Notes under the pieces: generated by a model
Told to the model about the DNA's origin: nothing
What the model saw: the letters and a program-made list of their open reading frames with translations, nothing else
Database searches by the model: none
Shown: piece by piece, positions 37,348-51,193 of the stretch
Layout: each line of letters starts with the position of its first letter
Numbering within the stretch: position 1 is the first letter of the stretch
Position numbers and translations under genes: made by a program
DNA from: Osmia lignaria lignaria
Lineage: Eukaryota; Arthropoda; Insecta; Hymenoptera; Megachilidae
Length of the DNA stretch: 64,000 nt
NCBI RefSeq assembly: GCF_051020975.1
Contig: NW_027478173.1
Span: 1,364,001-1,428,000, forward strand
Reading direction: 5' to 3'

Positions 37348-37767
37348 ATATCTCGGAAACGAAGCGAGCTATGGCAAAATGTTAAGAGACCTTTTTTGTA
37401 GAGAATTAAGTTTCCTACTTTTTATGTTCGATGATATTTTTTGATCAGATGCGTAGTTCTCGAGATATATCAAGATATTTAAAAGTTCCGAAGCTGCACC
37501 AACATAATAGAGGTACAGAAACACCGTGGCCTCTTTCTTTGAGATAACTCTGCACTATTGCGAGCTGCAAATGCCACTTCGAGCTTAGCTGTGCAGAAGA
37601 AGAACAACAAGAAGAAGAAATATCTCGAAATATGTCCGTCAGGCCCCTTCCGTTAAGATAAATCTGCAAATATCTCGGAAACGAAGAGAGCTATGGCAAA
37701 ATGTTAAGAGACCTTTTTTGTAGAGAATTAAGTTTCCTACTTTTCATGTTCTATGATATTTTTTGAT
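37348..37767. repeat. Haplotype shared with 1926-2345
   Basis: This carries the same ordered rare variants as the copy in domain 1 (AAGCTGCACC, AGAGGTACAG, GGCCTCTTTC, CACTTCGAGC, GAAGAGAGCT, CTTTTCATG). It shows that haplotypes can be shared across more than 100 intervening monomers, by an ancient large duplication or by non-adjacent conversion. Confidence 0.75.
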
Positions 37768-40700
37768 CAGATGCGTAGTTCTCGAGATATATCAAGATAT
37801 TTAAAAGTTCCGAAGCAGCACCAACATAATAGAGATACAGAAACACCGTGGCCCCTTTCTTTGAGATAACTCTGCACTATTGCGAGCTGTAAATGCCACT
37901 TCCACCTTAGCTGTGCAGAAGAAGAACAACAAGAAGAAGAAATATCTCGAAATATGTCCGTCAGGCCCCTTCCCTTGAGATAAATATGCAAATATCTCGG
38001 AAACGAAGCGAGCTATGGCAAAATGTTAAGAGACCTTTTTTGTAGAGAATTAAGTTTCCGACTTTTTATGTTCTGTGATATTTTTTGATCAGATGCGTAG
38101 TTCTCGAGATATATCAAGATATTTAAAAGTTCCGAAGCCGCACCAACATAATAGAGATACAGAAACACCGTGGCCCCTTTGTTTGAGATAACTCTGCACT
38201 ATTGCGAGCTGCAAATGCCACTTCCAGCTTAGCTGCGCAGAGGAAGAACAACAAGAAGAAGAAATATCTCGAAATATGTCCGTCAGGCCAGTTCCTTTGA
38301 GCTGAATCTGCAAATATCTCGGAAACGAAACGAGCTATGGCAAAATGTTAAGAGACGTTTTTTGTAGAGAATTATGTTTCCTACAATTTATGTTCTATGA
38401 TATTTTTTGATCAGAAGCGTAGTTTTCGAGATATATCGAGATATTTAAAAGTTCCGAAGACGCACCAACATAATAGAGATACAGAAACACCGTGGCCCCT
38501 TTCTTTGAGATAACTCTGCACTAGTGCGAGCCGCAAATGCCACTCCCAGCTTAGCTGTGCAGAAGAAGAACAACAAGAAGAAGAAATATCTCGAAATATG
38601 TCCGTCAGGCCCCTTCCCTTGAGATATATCTGCAAATATCTCGGAAACGAAGAGAGCTATGGCAAAATGTTAAGAGACCTTTTTTGTAGAGAATTAAGTT
38701 TCCTACTTTTCATGTTCTATGATATTTTTTGATCAGATGCGTAGTTCTCGAGATATATCAAGATATTTAAAAGTTCCGAAGCCGCACCAACATAATAGAG
38801 ATACAGAAACACCGTGGCCCCTTTCTTTGAGATAACTTTGCACAATTGCGAGCTGTAAATGCCACTTCCAGCTTAGCTGTGCAGAAGAAGAACAACAAGA
38901 AGAAGAAATATCTCGAAATATGTCCGTCAGGCCCCTTCCCTTGAGATAAATCTGCAAATATCTCGGAAACGAAGCGAGCTATGGCAAAATGTTAAGAGAC
39001 CTTTTTTGTAGAGAATTAAGTTTCCTACTTTTTACGTTCTATGATATTTTTTAATCAGATGCGTAGTTCTCGAGATATATCAAGATATTTAAAAGTTCCG
39101 AAGCCGCACCAACATAATAGAGATACAGAAACACCGTGGCCCCTTTCTTTGAGATAACTCTGCACTATTGCGAGCTGCAAATGCCACTTCCAGCTTAGCT
39201 GTGCAGAGGAAGAACAACAAGAAGAAGAAGTATCTCGAAATATGTCCGTCAGGCCCGTTCCTTTGAGCTGAATCTGCAAATATCTCGGAAACGAAGCGAG
39301 CTATGGCAAAATGTTAAGAGACGTTTTTTGTAGAGAATTATCTTTCCTACAATTTATGTTCTATGATATTTTTTGATCAGAAGCGTAGTTTTCGAGATAT
39401 ATCGAGATATTTAAAAGTTCCGAAGCCGCACCAACATAATAGAGATACAGAAACACCGTGGCCCCTTTCTTTGAGATAACTCTGCACTAGTGCGAGCCGC
39501 AAATGCCACTTCCAGCTTAGCTGTGCAGAAGAAGAACAACAAGAAGAAGAAATATCTCGAAATATGTCCGTCAGGCCCCTTCCCTTGAGATAAATCTGCA
39601 AATATCTCGGAAACGAAGAGAGCTATGGCAAAATGTTAAGAGACCTTTTTTGTAGAGAATTAAGTTTCCTACTTTTTATGTTCTATGATATTTTTTGATC
39701 AGATGCGTAGTTCTCGAGATATATCAAGATATTTAAAAGTTCCGAAGCCGCACCAACATAATAGAGGTACAGAAACACCGTGGCCCCTTTCTTTGAGATA
39801 ACTCTGCAGTATTGCGAGCTGCAAATGCCACTTCCAGCTTAGCTGTGCAGAGGAAGAACAACAAGAAGAAGAAATATCTCGAAATATGTCCGTCAGGCCA
39901 GTTCCTTTGAGCTGAATCTGCAAATATCTCGGAAACGAAGCGAGCTATGGCAAAATGTTAGGAGACCTTTTTTGTAGAGTATTAAGTTACCTACTTTTTA
40001 TGTTCTATGATATTTTTTGATCAGATGCGTAGTTCTCGAGATATATCAAGATATTTAAAAGTTCCGAAGCCGCACCAACATAATAGAGATACAGAAACAC
40101 CGTGGCCCCATTCTTTGAGATAACTCTGCACTATTGCGAGCTGGAAATGCCACTTCCAGTTTAGCTGTGCAGAAGAAGAACAACAAGAAGAAGAAATATC
40201 TCGAAATATGTCCGTCAGGCCCCTTCCCTTGAGATATATCTGCAAATATCTCGGAAACGAAACGAGCTATGGCAAAATCTTAAGAGACCTTTTTTGTAGA
40301 GAATTATGTTTCCTACAATTTATGTTCTATGATATTTTTTGATCAGAAGCGTAGTTCTCGAGATATATCAAGATATTTAAAAGTTCCGAAGCCGCACCAA
40401 CATAATAGAGATACAGAAACACCGTGGCCCCTTTCTTTCAGATAACTCTGCACTATTGCGAGCTGGAAATGCCACTTCCAGTTTAGCTGTGCAGAAGAAG
40501 AACAACAAGAAGAAGAAATATCTCGAAATATGTCCGTCAGGCCCCTTCCCTTGAGATATATCTGCAAATATCTCGGAAACGAAGCGAGCTATGGCAAAAT
40601 GTTAGGAGACCTTTTTTGTAGAGTATTAAGTTACCTACTTTTTATGTTCTATGATATTTTTTGATCAGATGCGTAGTTCTCGAGATATATCAAGATATTT

Positions 40701-41533
40701 AAAAGTTCCGAAGCCGCACCAACATAATAGAGATACAGAAACACCGTGGCCCCATTCTTTGAGATAACTCTGCACTATTGCGAGCTGGAAATGCCACTTC
40801 CAGTTTAGCTGTGCAGAAGAAGAACAACAAGAAGAAGAAATATCTCGAAATATGTCCGTCAGGCCCCTTCCCTTGAGATAAATCTGCATATATCTCGGAA
40901 GCGAAGCGAGCTATGGCAAAATGTTGAGAGACCTTTTTTGTAGAGAATTAAGTTTTCTACTTTTTATGTTCTATGATATTTTTTGATCAGAAGCGTAGTT
41001 TTCGAGATATATCGAGATATTTAAAAGTTCCGAAGCCGCACCAACATAATAGAGATACAGAAACACCGTGGGCCCTTTCTTTGAGATAACTCTGCACTAT
41101 TGCGACCTGCAAATGCCACTTCCAGCTTAGCTGTGCAGAAGAAGAACAACAAGAAGAAGAAATATCTCGAAATATGTCCGTCAGGCCCCTTCCCTTGAGA
41201 TATATCTGCAAATATCTCGGAAACGAAACGAGCTATGGCAAAATCTTAAGAGACCTTTTTTGTAGAGAATTATGTTTCCTACTTTTTATGTTCTATGATA
41301 TTTTTTGATCAGATGCGTAGTTCTCGAGATAGATCAAGATATTTAAAAGTTCCGAAGCTGCACCAACATAATAGAGGTACAGAAACACCGTGGCCTCTTT
41401 CTTTGAGATAACTCTGCACTATTGCGAGCTGCAAATGCCACTTCCAGCTTAGCTGTGCAGAAGAAGAACAACAAGAAGAAGAAATATCTCGAAATATGTC
41501 CGTCAGTCCTCTTCCCTTGAGATAAATCTGCAA

Positions 41534-41855
41534 ATATCTCGGAAACGAAGCGAGCTATGGCAAAATGTTAAGAGACCTTTTTTGTAGAGAATTAAGTTTC
41601 CTACTTTTTATGTTCTATGATATTTTTTGATCAGATGCGTAGTTCTCGAGATATATCCAGATGTTTAAAAGTTCCGAAGCCGCACCAACATAATAGAGAT
41701 ACAGAAACACCGTGGCCCCTTTCTTTGAGATAACTCTGCACTATTGCGAGCTGGAAATGCCACTTCCAGTTTAGCTGTGCAGAAGAAGAACGACAAGAAG
41801 AAGAAATATCTCGAAATATGTCCGCCAGGCCCCTTCCCTTGAGATAAATCTGCAA
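41534..41855. repeat. Monomer haplotype shared with 49906-50227
   Basis: ATATATCCAGATGTTTAAAAG, GAACGACAAG and GTCCGCCAGG occur together here and at 49906-50227, an offset of 8372 bp (26 monomers). The neighbour 41856-42177 shares the right-hand marks and ends GAGATAGATC, as does 49906-50227. The later copy is therefore a chimera of these two adjacent monomers. The 1288/2898-bp amplification lies between them and probably expanded within this pair. Confidence 0.75.
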
Positions 41856-42620
41856 ATATCTCGGAAACGAAGCGAGCTATGGCAAAATGTTGAGAGACCT
41901 TTTTTGTAGAGAATTATGTTTCCTACAATTTATGTTCTATGATATTTTTTGATCAGAAGCGCAGTTTTCGAGATATATCGAGATATTTAAAAGTTCCGAA
42001 GCCGCACCAACATAATACAGATTCAGAAACACCGTGGCCCCTTTCTTTGAGATAACTCTGCACCATTGCGAGCTGGAAATGCCACTTCCAGTTTAGCTGT
42101 GCAGAAGAAGAACGACAAGAAGAAGAAATATCTCGAAATATGTCCGCCAGGCCCCTTCCCTTGAGATAGATCTGCAAATATCTCGGAAACGAAGCGAGCT
42201 ATGGCAAAATGTTAAGGGACCTTTTTTGTAGAGAATTAAGTTTCCTACTTTTTATGTTCTGTGATATTTTTTGATCAAATGCGTAGTTCTCGAGATATAT
42301 CCAGATATTTAAAAGTTCCGAAGCGGCACCAACATAATAGAGATACAGAAACACCGTGGCCCCTTTCCTTGAGGTAACTCTGCACTATTGCGAGCTGCAA
42401 ATGCCACTTCCAGCTTAGCTGTGCAGAAGAAGAACAACAAGAAGAAGAAATATCTCGAAATATGTCCGTCAGGCCCCTTCCCTTGAGATAAATCTGCAAA
42501 TATCTCGGAAACGAAGCGAGCTATGGCAAAATGTTAAGAGACCTTTTTTGTAGAGAATTAAGTTTCCTTCTTTTTATGTTCTATGATATTTTTCGATCAG
42601 ATGCGTAGTTTTCGAGATAT

Positions 42621-45544
42621 ATCAAGATATTTAAAAGTTCCGAAGCCGCACCAACATAATAGAGGTACAGAAACACCGTGGCCTCTTTCTTTGAGATAAC
42701 TCTGCACTTTTGCGAGCTGCAAATGCCACTTCCAGCTTAGCTGTGCAGAAGAAGAACGACAAGAAGAAGAAATATCTCGAAATATGTCCGTCAGTCCTCT
42801 TCCCTTGAGATAAATCTGCAAATATCTCGGAAACGAAGCGAGCTATGGCAAAATGTTAAGAGACCTTTTTTGTAGAGAATTAAGTTTCCTACTTTTTATC
42901 TTCTATGATATTTTTTGATCAGATGCGTAGTTCTCGAGATATATCAAGATATTTAAAAGTTCCGAAGCCGCACCAACATAATAGAGGTACAGAAACACCG
43001 TGGCCCCTTTCTTTGAGATAACTCTGCAGTATTGCGAGCTGCAAATGCCACTTCCAGCTTAGCTGTGCAGAGGAAGAACAACAAGAAGAAGAAATATCTC
43101 GAAATATGTCCGTCAGGCCAGTTCCTTTGAGCTGAATCTGCAAATATCTCGGAAACGAAGCGAGCTATGGCAAAATGTTAGGAGACCTTTTTTGTAGAGT
43201 ATTAAGTTACCTACTTTTTATGTTCTATGATATTTTTTGATCAGATGCGTAGTTCTCGAGATATATCAAGATATTTAAAAGTTCCGAAGCCGCACCAACA
43301 TAATAGAGATACACAAACACCGTGGCCCCATTCTTTGAGATAACTCTGCACTATTGCGAGCTGGAAATGCCACTTCCAGTTTAGCTGTGCAGAAGAAGAA
43401 CAACAAGAAGAAGAAATATCTCGAAATATGTCCGTCAGGCCCCTTCCCTTGAGATATATCTGCAAATATCTCGGAAACGAAACGAGCTATGGCAAAATCT
43501 TAAGAGACCTTTTTTGTAGAGAATTATGTTTCCTACAATTTATGTTCTATGATATTTTTTGATCAGAAGCGTAGTTCTCGAGATATATCAAGATATTTAA
43601 AAGTTCCGAAGCCGCACCAACATAATAGAGATACAGAAACACCGTGGCCCCTTTCTTTCAGATAACTCTGCACTATTGCGAGCTGGAAATGCCACTTCCA
43701 GTTTAGCTGTGCAGAAGAAGAACAACAAGAAGAAGAAATATCTCGAAATATGTCCGTCAGTCCCCTTCCCTTGAGATAAATCTGCAAATATCTCGAAAAC
43801 GAAGCAAGCTATGGCAAAATGTTAAGAGACCTTTTTTGTAGAGAATTAAGTTTCCTACTTTTTATGTTCTATGATATTTTTTGATCAGAAGCGTAGTTTT
43901 CGAGATATATCGAGATATTTAAAAGTTCCGAAGCCGCACCAACATAATAGAGATACAGAAACACCGTGGGCCCTTTCTTTGAGATAACTCTGCACTATTG
44001 CGACCTGCAAATGCCACTTCCAGCTTAGCTGTGCAGAAGAAGAACAACAAGAAGAAGAAATATCTCGAAATATGTCCGTCAGGCCCCTTCCCTTGAGATA
44101 TATCTGCAAATATCTCGGAAACGAAACGAGCTATGGCAAAATCTTAAGAGACCTTTTTTGTAGAGAATTATGTTTCCTACTTTTTATGTTCTATGATATT
44201 TTTTGATCAGATGCGTAGTTCTCGAGATAGATCAAGATATTTAAAAGTTCCGAAGCTGCACCAACATAATAGAGGTACAGAAACACCGTGGCCTCTTTCT
44301 TTGAGATAACTCTGCACTATTGCGAGCTGCAAATGCCACTTCCAGCTTAGCTGTGCAGAAGAAGAACAACAAGAAGAAGAAATATCTCGAAATATGTCCG
44401 TCAGTCCTCTTCCCTTGAGATAAATCTGCAAATATCTCGGAAAGGAAGCGAGCTATGGCAAAATGTTAGGAGACCTTTTTTGTAGAGTATTAAGTTACCT
44501 ACTTTTTATGTTCTATGATATTTTTTGATCAGATGCGTAGTTCTCGAGATATATCAAGATATTTAAAAGTTCCGAAGCCGCACCAACATAATAGAGATAC
44601 AGAAACACCGTGGCCCCATTCTTTGAGATAACTCTGCACTATTGCGAGCTGGAAATGCCACTTCCAGTTTAGCTGTGCAGAAGAAGAACAACAAGAAGAA
44701 GAAATATCTCGAAATATGTCCGTCAGGCCCCTTCCCTTGAGATATATCTGCAAATATCTCGGAAACGAAACGAGCTATGGCAAAATCTTAAGAGACCTTT
44801 TTTGTAGAGAATTATGTTTCCTACAATTTATGCTCTATGATATTTTTTGATCAGAAGCGTAGTTCTCGAGATATATCAAGATATTTAAAAGTTCCGAAGC
44901 CGCACCAACATAATAGAGATACAGAAACACCGTGGCCCCTTTCTTTCAGATAACTCTGCACTATTGCGAGCTGGAAATGCCACTTCCAGTTTAGCTGTGC
45001 AGAAGAAGAACAACAAGAAGAAGAAATATCTCGAAATATGTCCGTCAGGCCCCTTCCCTTGAGATAAATCTGCATATATCTCGGAAGCGAAGCGAGCTAT
45101 GGCAAAATGTTGAGAGACCTTTTTTGTAGAGAATTAAGTTTTCTACTTTTTATGTTCTATGATATTTTTTGATCAGAAGCGTAGTTTTCGAGATATATCG
45201 AGATATTTAAAAGTTCCGAAGCCGCACCAACATAATAGAGATACAGAAACACCGTGGGCCCTTTCTTTGAGATAACTCTGCACTATTGCGACCTGCAAAT
45301 GCCACTTCCAGCTTAGCTGTGCAGAAGAAGAACAACAAGAAGAAGAAATATCTCGAAATATGTCCGTCAGGCCCCTTCCCTTGAGATATATCTGCAAATA
45401 TCTCGGAAACGAAACGAGCTATGGCAAAATCTTGAGAGACCTTTTTTGTAGAGAATTATGTTTCCTACTTTTTATGTTCTATGATATTTTTTGATCAGAT
45501 GCGTAGTTCTCGAGATAGATCAAGATATTTAAAAGTTCCGAAGC
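42621..45544. repeat. 2898-bp (9-monomer) higher-order repeat, copy 1
   Basis: The tract repeats at 2898 bp (copy 2 to about 48442), including rare ACACAAACACCG, GGAAAGGAAGCG, CTCGAAAACGAAGCAAGC and TTTATGCTC marks. Identity starts after the GATAT versus GATAG difference at 42620/45518 and ends before the GCC versus GCT difference at 45545/48443. The unit joint is therefore confined to 45519-45544. Confidence 0.9.
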
Positions 45545-48442
45545 CGCACCAACATAATAGAGGTACAGAAACACCGTGGCCTCTTTCTTTGAGATAACTC
45601 TGCACTTTTGCGAGCTGCAAATGCCACTTCCAGCTTAGCTGTGCAGAAGAAGAACGACAAGAAGAAGAAATATCTCGAAATATGTCCGTCAGTCCTCTTC
45701 CCTTGAGATAAATCTGCAAATATCTCGGAAACGAAGCGAGCTATGGCAAAATGTTAAGAGACCTTTTTTGTAGAGAATTAAGTTTCCTACTTTTTATCTT
45801 CTATGATATTTTTTGATCAGATGCGTAGTTCTCGAGATATATCAAGATATTTAAAAGTTCCGAAGCCGCACCAACATAATAGAGGTACAGAAACACCGTG
45901 GCCCCTTTCTTTGAGATAACTCTGCAGTATTGCGAGCTGCAAATGCCACTTCCAGCTTAGCTGTGCAGAGGAAGAACAACAAGAAGAAGAAATATCTCGA
46001 AATATGTCCGTCAGGCCAGTTCCTTTGAGCTGAATCTGCAAATATCTCGGAAACGAAGCGAGCTATGGCAAAATGTTAGGAGACCTTTTTTGTAGAGTAT
46101 TAAGTTACCTACTTTTTATGTTCTATGATATTTTTTGATCAGATGCGTAGTTCTCGAGATATATCAAGATATTTAAAAGTTCCGAAGCCGCACCAACATA
46201 ATAGAGATACACAAACACCGTGGCCCCATTCTTTGAGATAACTCTGCACTATTGCGAGCTGGAAATGCCACTTCCAGTTTAGCTGTGCAGAAGAAGAACA
46301 ACAAGAAGAAGAAATATCTCGAAATATGTCCGTCAGGCCCCTTCCCTTGAGATATATCTGCAAATATCTCGGAAACGAAACGAGCTATGGCAAAATCTTA
46401 AGAGACCTTTTTTGTAGAGAATTATGTTTCCTACAATTTATGTTCTATGATATTTTTTGATCAGAAGCGTAGTTCTCGAGATATATCAAGATATTTAAAA
46501 GTTCCGAAGCCGCACCAACATAATAGAGATACAGAAACACCGTGGCCCCTTTCTTTCAGATAACTCTGCACTATTGCGAGCTGGAAATGCCACTTCCAGT
46601 TTAGCTGTGCAGAAGAAGAACAACAAGAAGAAGAAATATCTCGAAATATGTCCGTCAGTCCCCTTCCCTTGAGATAAATCTGCAAATATCTCGAAAACGA
46701 AGCAAGCTATGGCAAAATGTTAAGAGACCTTTTTTGTAGAGAATTAAGTTTCCTACTTTTTATGTTCTATGATATTTTTTGATCAGAAGCGTAGTTTTCG
46801 AGATATATCGAGATATTTAAAAGTTCCGAAGCCGCACCAACATAATAGAGATACAGAAACACCGTGGGCCCTTTCTTTGAGATAACTCTGCACTATTGCG
46901 ACCTGCAAATGCCACTTCCAACTTAGCTGTGCAGAAGAAGAACAACAAGAAGAAGAAATATCTCGAAATATGTCCGTCAGGCCCCTTCCCTTGAGATATA
47001 TCTGCAAATATCTCGGAAACGAAACGAGCTATGGCAAAATCTTAAGAGACCTTTTTTGTAGAGAATTATGTTTCCTACTTTTTATGTTCTATGATATTTT
47101 TTGATCAGATGCGTAGTTCTCGAGATAGATCAAGATATTTAAAAGTTCCGAAGCTGCACCAACATAATAGAGGTACAGAAACACCGTGGCCTCTTTCTTT
47201 GAGATAACTCTGCACTATTGCGAGCTGCAAATGCCACTTCCAGCTTAGCTGTGCAGAAGAAGAACAACAAGAAGAAGAAATATCTCGAAATATGTCCGTC
47301 AGTCCTCTTCCCTTGAGATAAATCTGCAAATATCTCGGAAAGGAAGCGAGCTATGGCAAAATGTTAGGAGACCTTTTTTGTAGAGTATTAAGTTACCTAC
47401 TTTTTATGTTCTATGATATTTTTTGATCAGATGCGTAGTTCTCGAGATATATCAAGATATTTAAAAGTTCCGAAGCCGCACCAACATAATAGAGATACAG
47501 AAACACCGTGGCCCCATTCTTTGAGATAACTCTGCACTATTGCGAGCTGGAAATGCCACTTCCAGTTTAGCTGTGCAGAAGAAGAACAACAAGAAGAAGA
47601 AATATCTCGAAATATGTCCGTCAGGCCCCTTCCCTTGAGATATATCTGCAAATATCTCGGAAACGAAACGAGCTATGGCAAAATCTTAAGAGACCTTTTT
47701 TGTAGAGAATTATGTTTCCTACAATTTATGCTCTATGATATTTTTTGATCAGAAGCGTAGTTCTCGAGATATATCAAGATATTTAAAAGTTCCGAAGCCG
47801 CACCAACATAATAGAGATACAGAAACACCGTGGCCCCTTTCTTTCAGATAACTCTGCACTATTGCGAGCTGGAAATGCCACTTCCAGTTTAGCTGTGCAG
47901 AAGAAGAACAACAAGAAGAAGAAATATCTCGAAATATGTCCGTCAGGCCCCTTCCCTTGAGATAAATCTGCATATATCTCGGAAGCGAAGCGAGCTATGG
48001 CAAAATGTTGAGAGACCTTTTTTGTAGAGAATTAAGTTTTCTACTTTTTATGTTCTATGATATTTTTTGATCAGAAGCGTAGTTTTCGAGATATATCGAG
48101 ATATTTAAAAGTTCCGAAGCCGCACCAACATAATAGAGATACAGAAACACCGTGGGCCCTTTCTTTGAGATAACTCTGCACTATTGCGACCTGCAAATGC
48201 CACTTCCAGCTTAGCTGTGCAGAAGAAGAACAACAAGAAGAAGAAATATCTCGAAATATGTCCGTCAGGCCCCTTCCCTTGAGATATATCTGCAAATATC
48301 TCGGAAACGAAACGAGCTATGGCAAAATCTTGAGAGACCTTTTTTGTAGAGAATTATGTTTCCTACTTTTTATGTTCTATGATATTTTTTGATCAGATGC
48401 GTAGTTCTCGAGATAGATCAAGATATTTAAAAGTTCCGAAGC
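45519..48442. repeat. 2898-bp (9-monomer) higher-order repeat, copy 2
   Basis: Second copy of the nine-monomer unit. I noticed one private change, ACTTAGCTG at about 46921 where copy 1 has GCTTAGCTG. Its first monomer (45398-45719) is a chimera: D-type left part with GATAGATC, and right part like 42500-42821 (CACTTTTGCGAG, GAACGACAAG). The next, unduplicated D (48296-48617) has a CGA-to-CAA change that breaks the minus-strand frame. Confidence 0.9.
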
Positions 48443-51193
48443 TGCACCAACATAATAGAGGTACAGAAACACCGTGGCCTCTTTCTTTGAGATAACTCTG
48501 CACTATTGCGAGCTGCAAATGCCACTTCCAGCTTAGCTGTGCAGAAGAAGAACAACAAGAAGAAGAAATATCTCAAAATATGTCCGTCAGTCCTCTTCCC
48601 TTGAGATAAATCTGCAAATATCTCGGAAACGAAGCGAGCTATGGCAAAATGTTAGGAGACCTTTTTTGTAGAGTATTAAGTTACCTACTTTTTATGTTCT
48701 ATGATATTTTTTGATCAGATGCGTAGTTCTCGAGATATATCAAGATATTTAAAAGTTCCGAAGCCGCACCAACATAATAGAGATACAGAAACACCGTGGC
48801 CCCATTCTTTGAGATAACTCTGCACTATTGCGAGCTGGAAATGCCACTTCCAGTTTAGCTGTGCAGAAGAAGAACAACAAGAAGAAGAAATATCTCGAAA
48901 TATGTCCGTCAGGCCCCTTCCCTTGAGATATATCTGCAAATATCTCGGAAACGAAACGAGCTATGGCAAAATCTTAAGAGACCTTTTTTGTAGAGAATTA
49001 TGTTTCCTACAATTTATGCTCTATGATATTTTTTGATCAGAAGCGTAGTTCTCGAGATATATCAAGATATTTAAAAGTTCCGAAGCCGCACCAACATAAT
49101 AGAGATACAGAAACACCGTGGCCCCTTTCTTTCAGATAACTCTGCACTGTTGCGAGCTGGAAATGCCACTTCCAGTTTAGCTGTGCAGAAGAAGAACAAC
49201 AAGAAGAAGAAATATCTCGAAATATGTCCGTCAGGCCCCTTCCCCTGAGATAAATCTGCATATATCTCGGAAGCGAAGCGAGCTATGGCAAAATGTTGAG
49301 AGACCTTTTTTGTAGAGAATTAAGTTTTCTACTTTTTATGTTCTATGATATTTTTTGATCAGAAGCGTAGTTTTCGAGATATATCGAGATATTTAAAAGT
49401 TCCGAAGCCGCACCAACATAATAGAGATACAGAAACACCGTGGGCCCTTTCTTTGAGATAACTCTGCACTATTGCGACCTGCGAATGCCACTTCCAGCTT
49501 AGCTGTGCAGAAGAAGAACAACAAGAAGAAGAAATATCTCGAAATATGTCCGTCAGGCCCCTTCCCTTGAGATATATCTGCAAATATCTCGGAAACGAAA
49601 CGAGCTATGGCAAAATCTTAAGAGACCTTTTTTGTAGAGAATTATGTTTCCTACTTTTTATGTTCTATGATATTTTTTGATCAGATGCGTAGTTCTCGAG
49701 ATAGATCAAGATATTTAAAAGTTCCGAAGCTGCACCAACATAATAGAGGTACAGAAACACCGTGGCCTCTTTCTTTGAGATAACTCTGCACTATTGCGAG
49801 CTGCAAATGCCACTTCCAGCTTAGCTGTGCAGAAGAAGAACAACAAGAAGAAGAAATATCTCGAAATATGTCCGTCAGTCCTCTTCCCTTGAGATAAATC
49901 TGCAAATATCGCGGAAACGAAGCGAGCTATGGCAAAATGTTAAGAGACCTTTTTTGTAGAGAATTAAGTTTCCTACTTTTTATGTTCTATGATATTTTTT
50001 GATCAGATGCGTAGTTCTCGAGATATATCCAGATGTTTAAAAGTTCCGAAGCCGCACCAACATAATAGAGATACAGAAACACCGTGGCCCCTTTCTTTGA
50101 GATAACTCTGCACTATTGCGAGCTGGAAATGCCACTTCCAGTTTAGCTGTGCAGAAGAAGAACGACAAGAAGAAGAAATATCTCGAAATATGTCCGCCAG
50201 GCCCCTTCCCTTGAGATAGATCTGCAAATATCTCGGAAACGAAGCGAGCTATGGCAAAATGTTAAGAGACCTTTTTTGTAGAGAATTAAGTTTCCTTCTT
50301 TTTATGTTCTATGATATTTTTCGATCAGATGCGTAGTTTTCGAGATATATCAAGATATTTAAAAGTTCCGAAGCCGCACCAACATAATAGAGATACAGAA
50401 ACACAGTGGCCCCTTTCTTTGAGATAACTCTGCACTATTGCGAGCTGGAAATGCCACTTCCAGTTTAGCTGTGCAGAAGAAGAACAACAAGAAGAAGAAA
50501 TATCCCGAAATATGTCCGTCAGGACACTTCCCTTGAGATAAATCTGCAAATATCTCGGAAACGAAGCGAGCTATGGCAAAATGTTGAGAGACCTTTTTTG
50601 TAGAGAATTATGTTTCCTACAATTTATGTTCTATGATATTTTTTGATCAGAAGCGCAGTTTTCGAGATATATCGAGATATTTAAAAGTTCCGAAGCCGCA
50701 CCAACATAATAGGGATACAGAAACACCGTGGCCCCTTTCTTTGAGATAACTCTGCACTAGTGCGAGCCGCAAATGCCACTTCCAGCTTAGCTGTGCAGAA
50801 GAAGAACAACAAGAAGAAGAAATATCTCGAAATATGTCCGTCAGGCCCCTTCCCTTGAGATAAATCTGCAAATATCTCGGAAACGAAGCGAGCTATGGCA
50901 AAATGTTAAGAGACCTTTTTTGTAGAGAATTAAGTTTCCTACTTTTTATGTTCTATGATATTTTTTGATCAGATGCGTAGTTTTCGAGATATATCGAGAT
51001 ATTTAAAAGTTCCGAAGCCGCACCAACATAATAGAGATACAGAAACACCGTGGCCCCTTTCTTTGAGATAACTCTGCACTATTGCGAGCTGCAAATGCCA
51101 CTTCCAGCTTAGCTGCGCAGAAGAAGAACAACAAGAAGAAGAAATATCTCGAAATATGTCCGTCAGGCCAGTTCCTTTGAGCTGAATCTGCAA

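Larger units (their letters stand above)
32841..39923. repeat. Array domain 5: heterogeneous monomers
   Basis: About 22 monomers with frequent singleton substitutions, such as CACTCTTGCGAACTGC near 37235, TTTTAATCAG near 39050 and GGCACTCCCAG-like changes near 38540. No dominant short higher-order period is seen apart from the 1932-bp repeat described separately. Higher private variation suggests an older, less recently homogenised stretch. Confidence 0.75.
39924..49905. repeat. Array domain 6: 1288-bp tetramer A-B-C-D
   Basis: Four monomers alternate. A: GTAGAGTATTAAGTTACC and GGCCCCATTCTTTGAG. B: TTTCTTTCAGATAAC. C: CCGTGGGCCCTTTC and TTGCGACCTGC. D: GAGATAGATCAAG, AAGCTGCACC, AGAGGTACAG and GTCAGTCCTC. 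Runs: A-B-A'-C-D 39924-41533; A-B-C-D 43144-44431; A-B-C-D' 44432-45719; then from 46042 three A-B-C-D tetramers and a fourth ending at 49905 minus the start offset (46042-47329, 47330-48617, 48618-49905). Other monomers occupy 41534-43143 and 45720-46041. These variants are nearly private to this domain, indicating local amplification. Confidence 0.9.
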
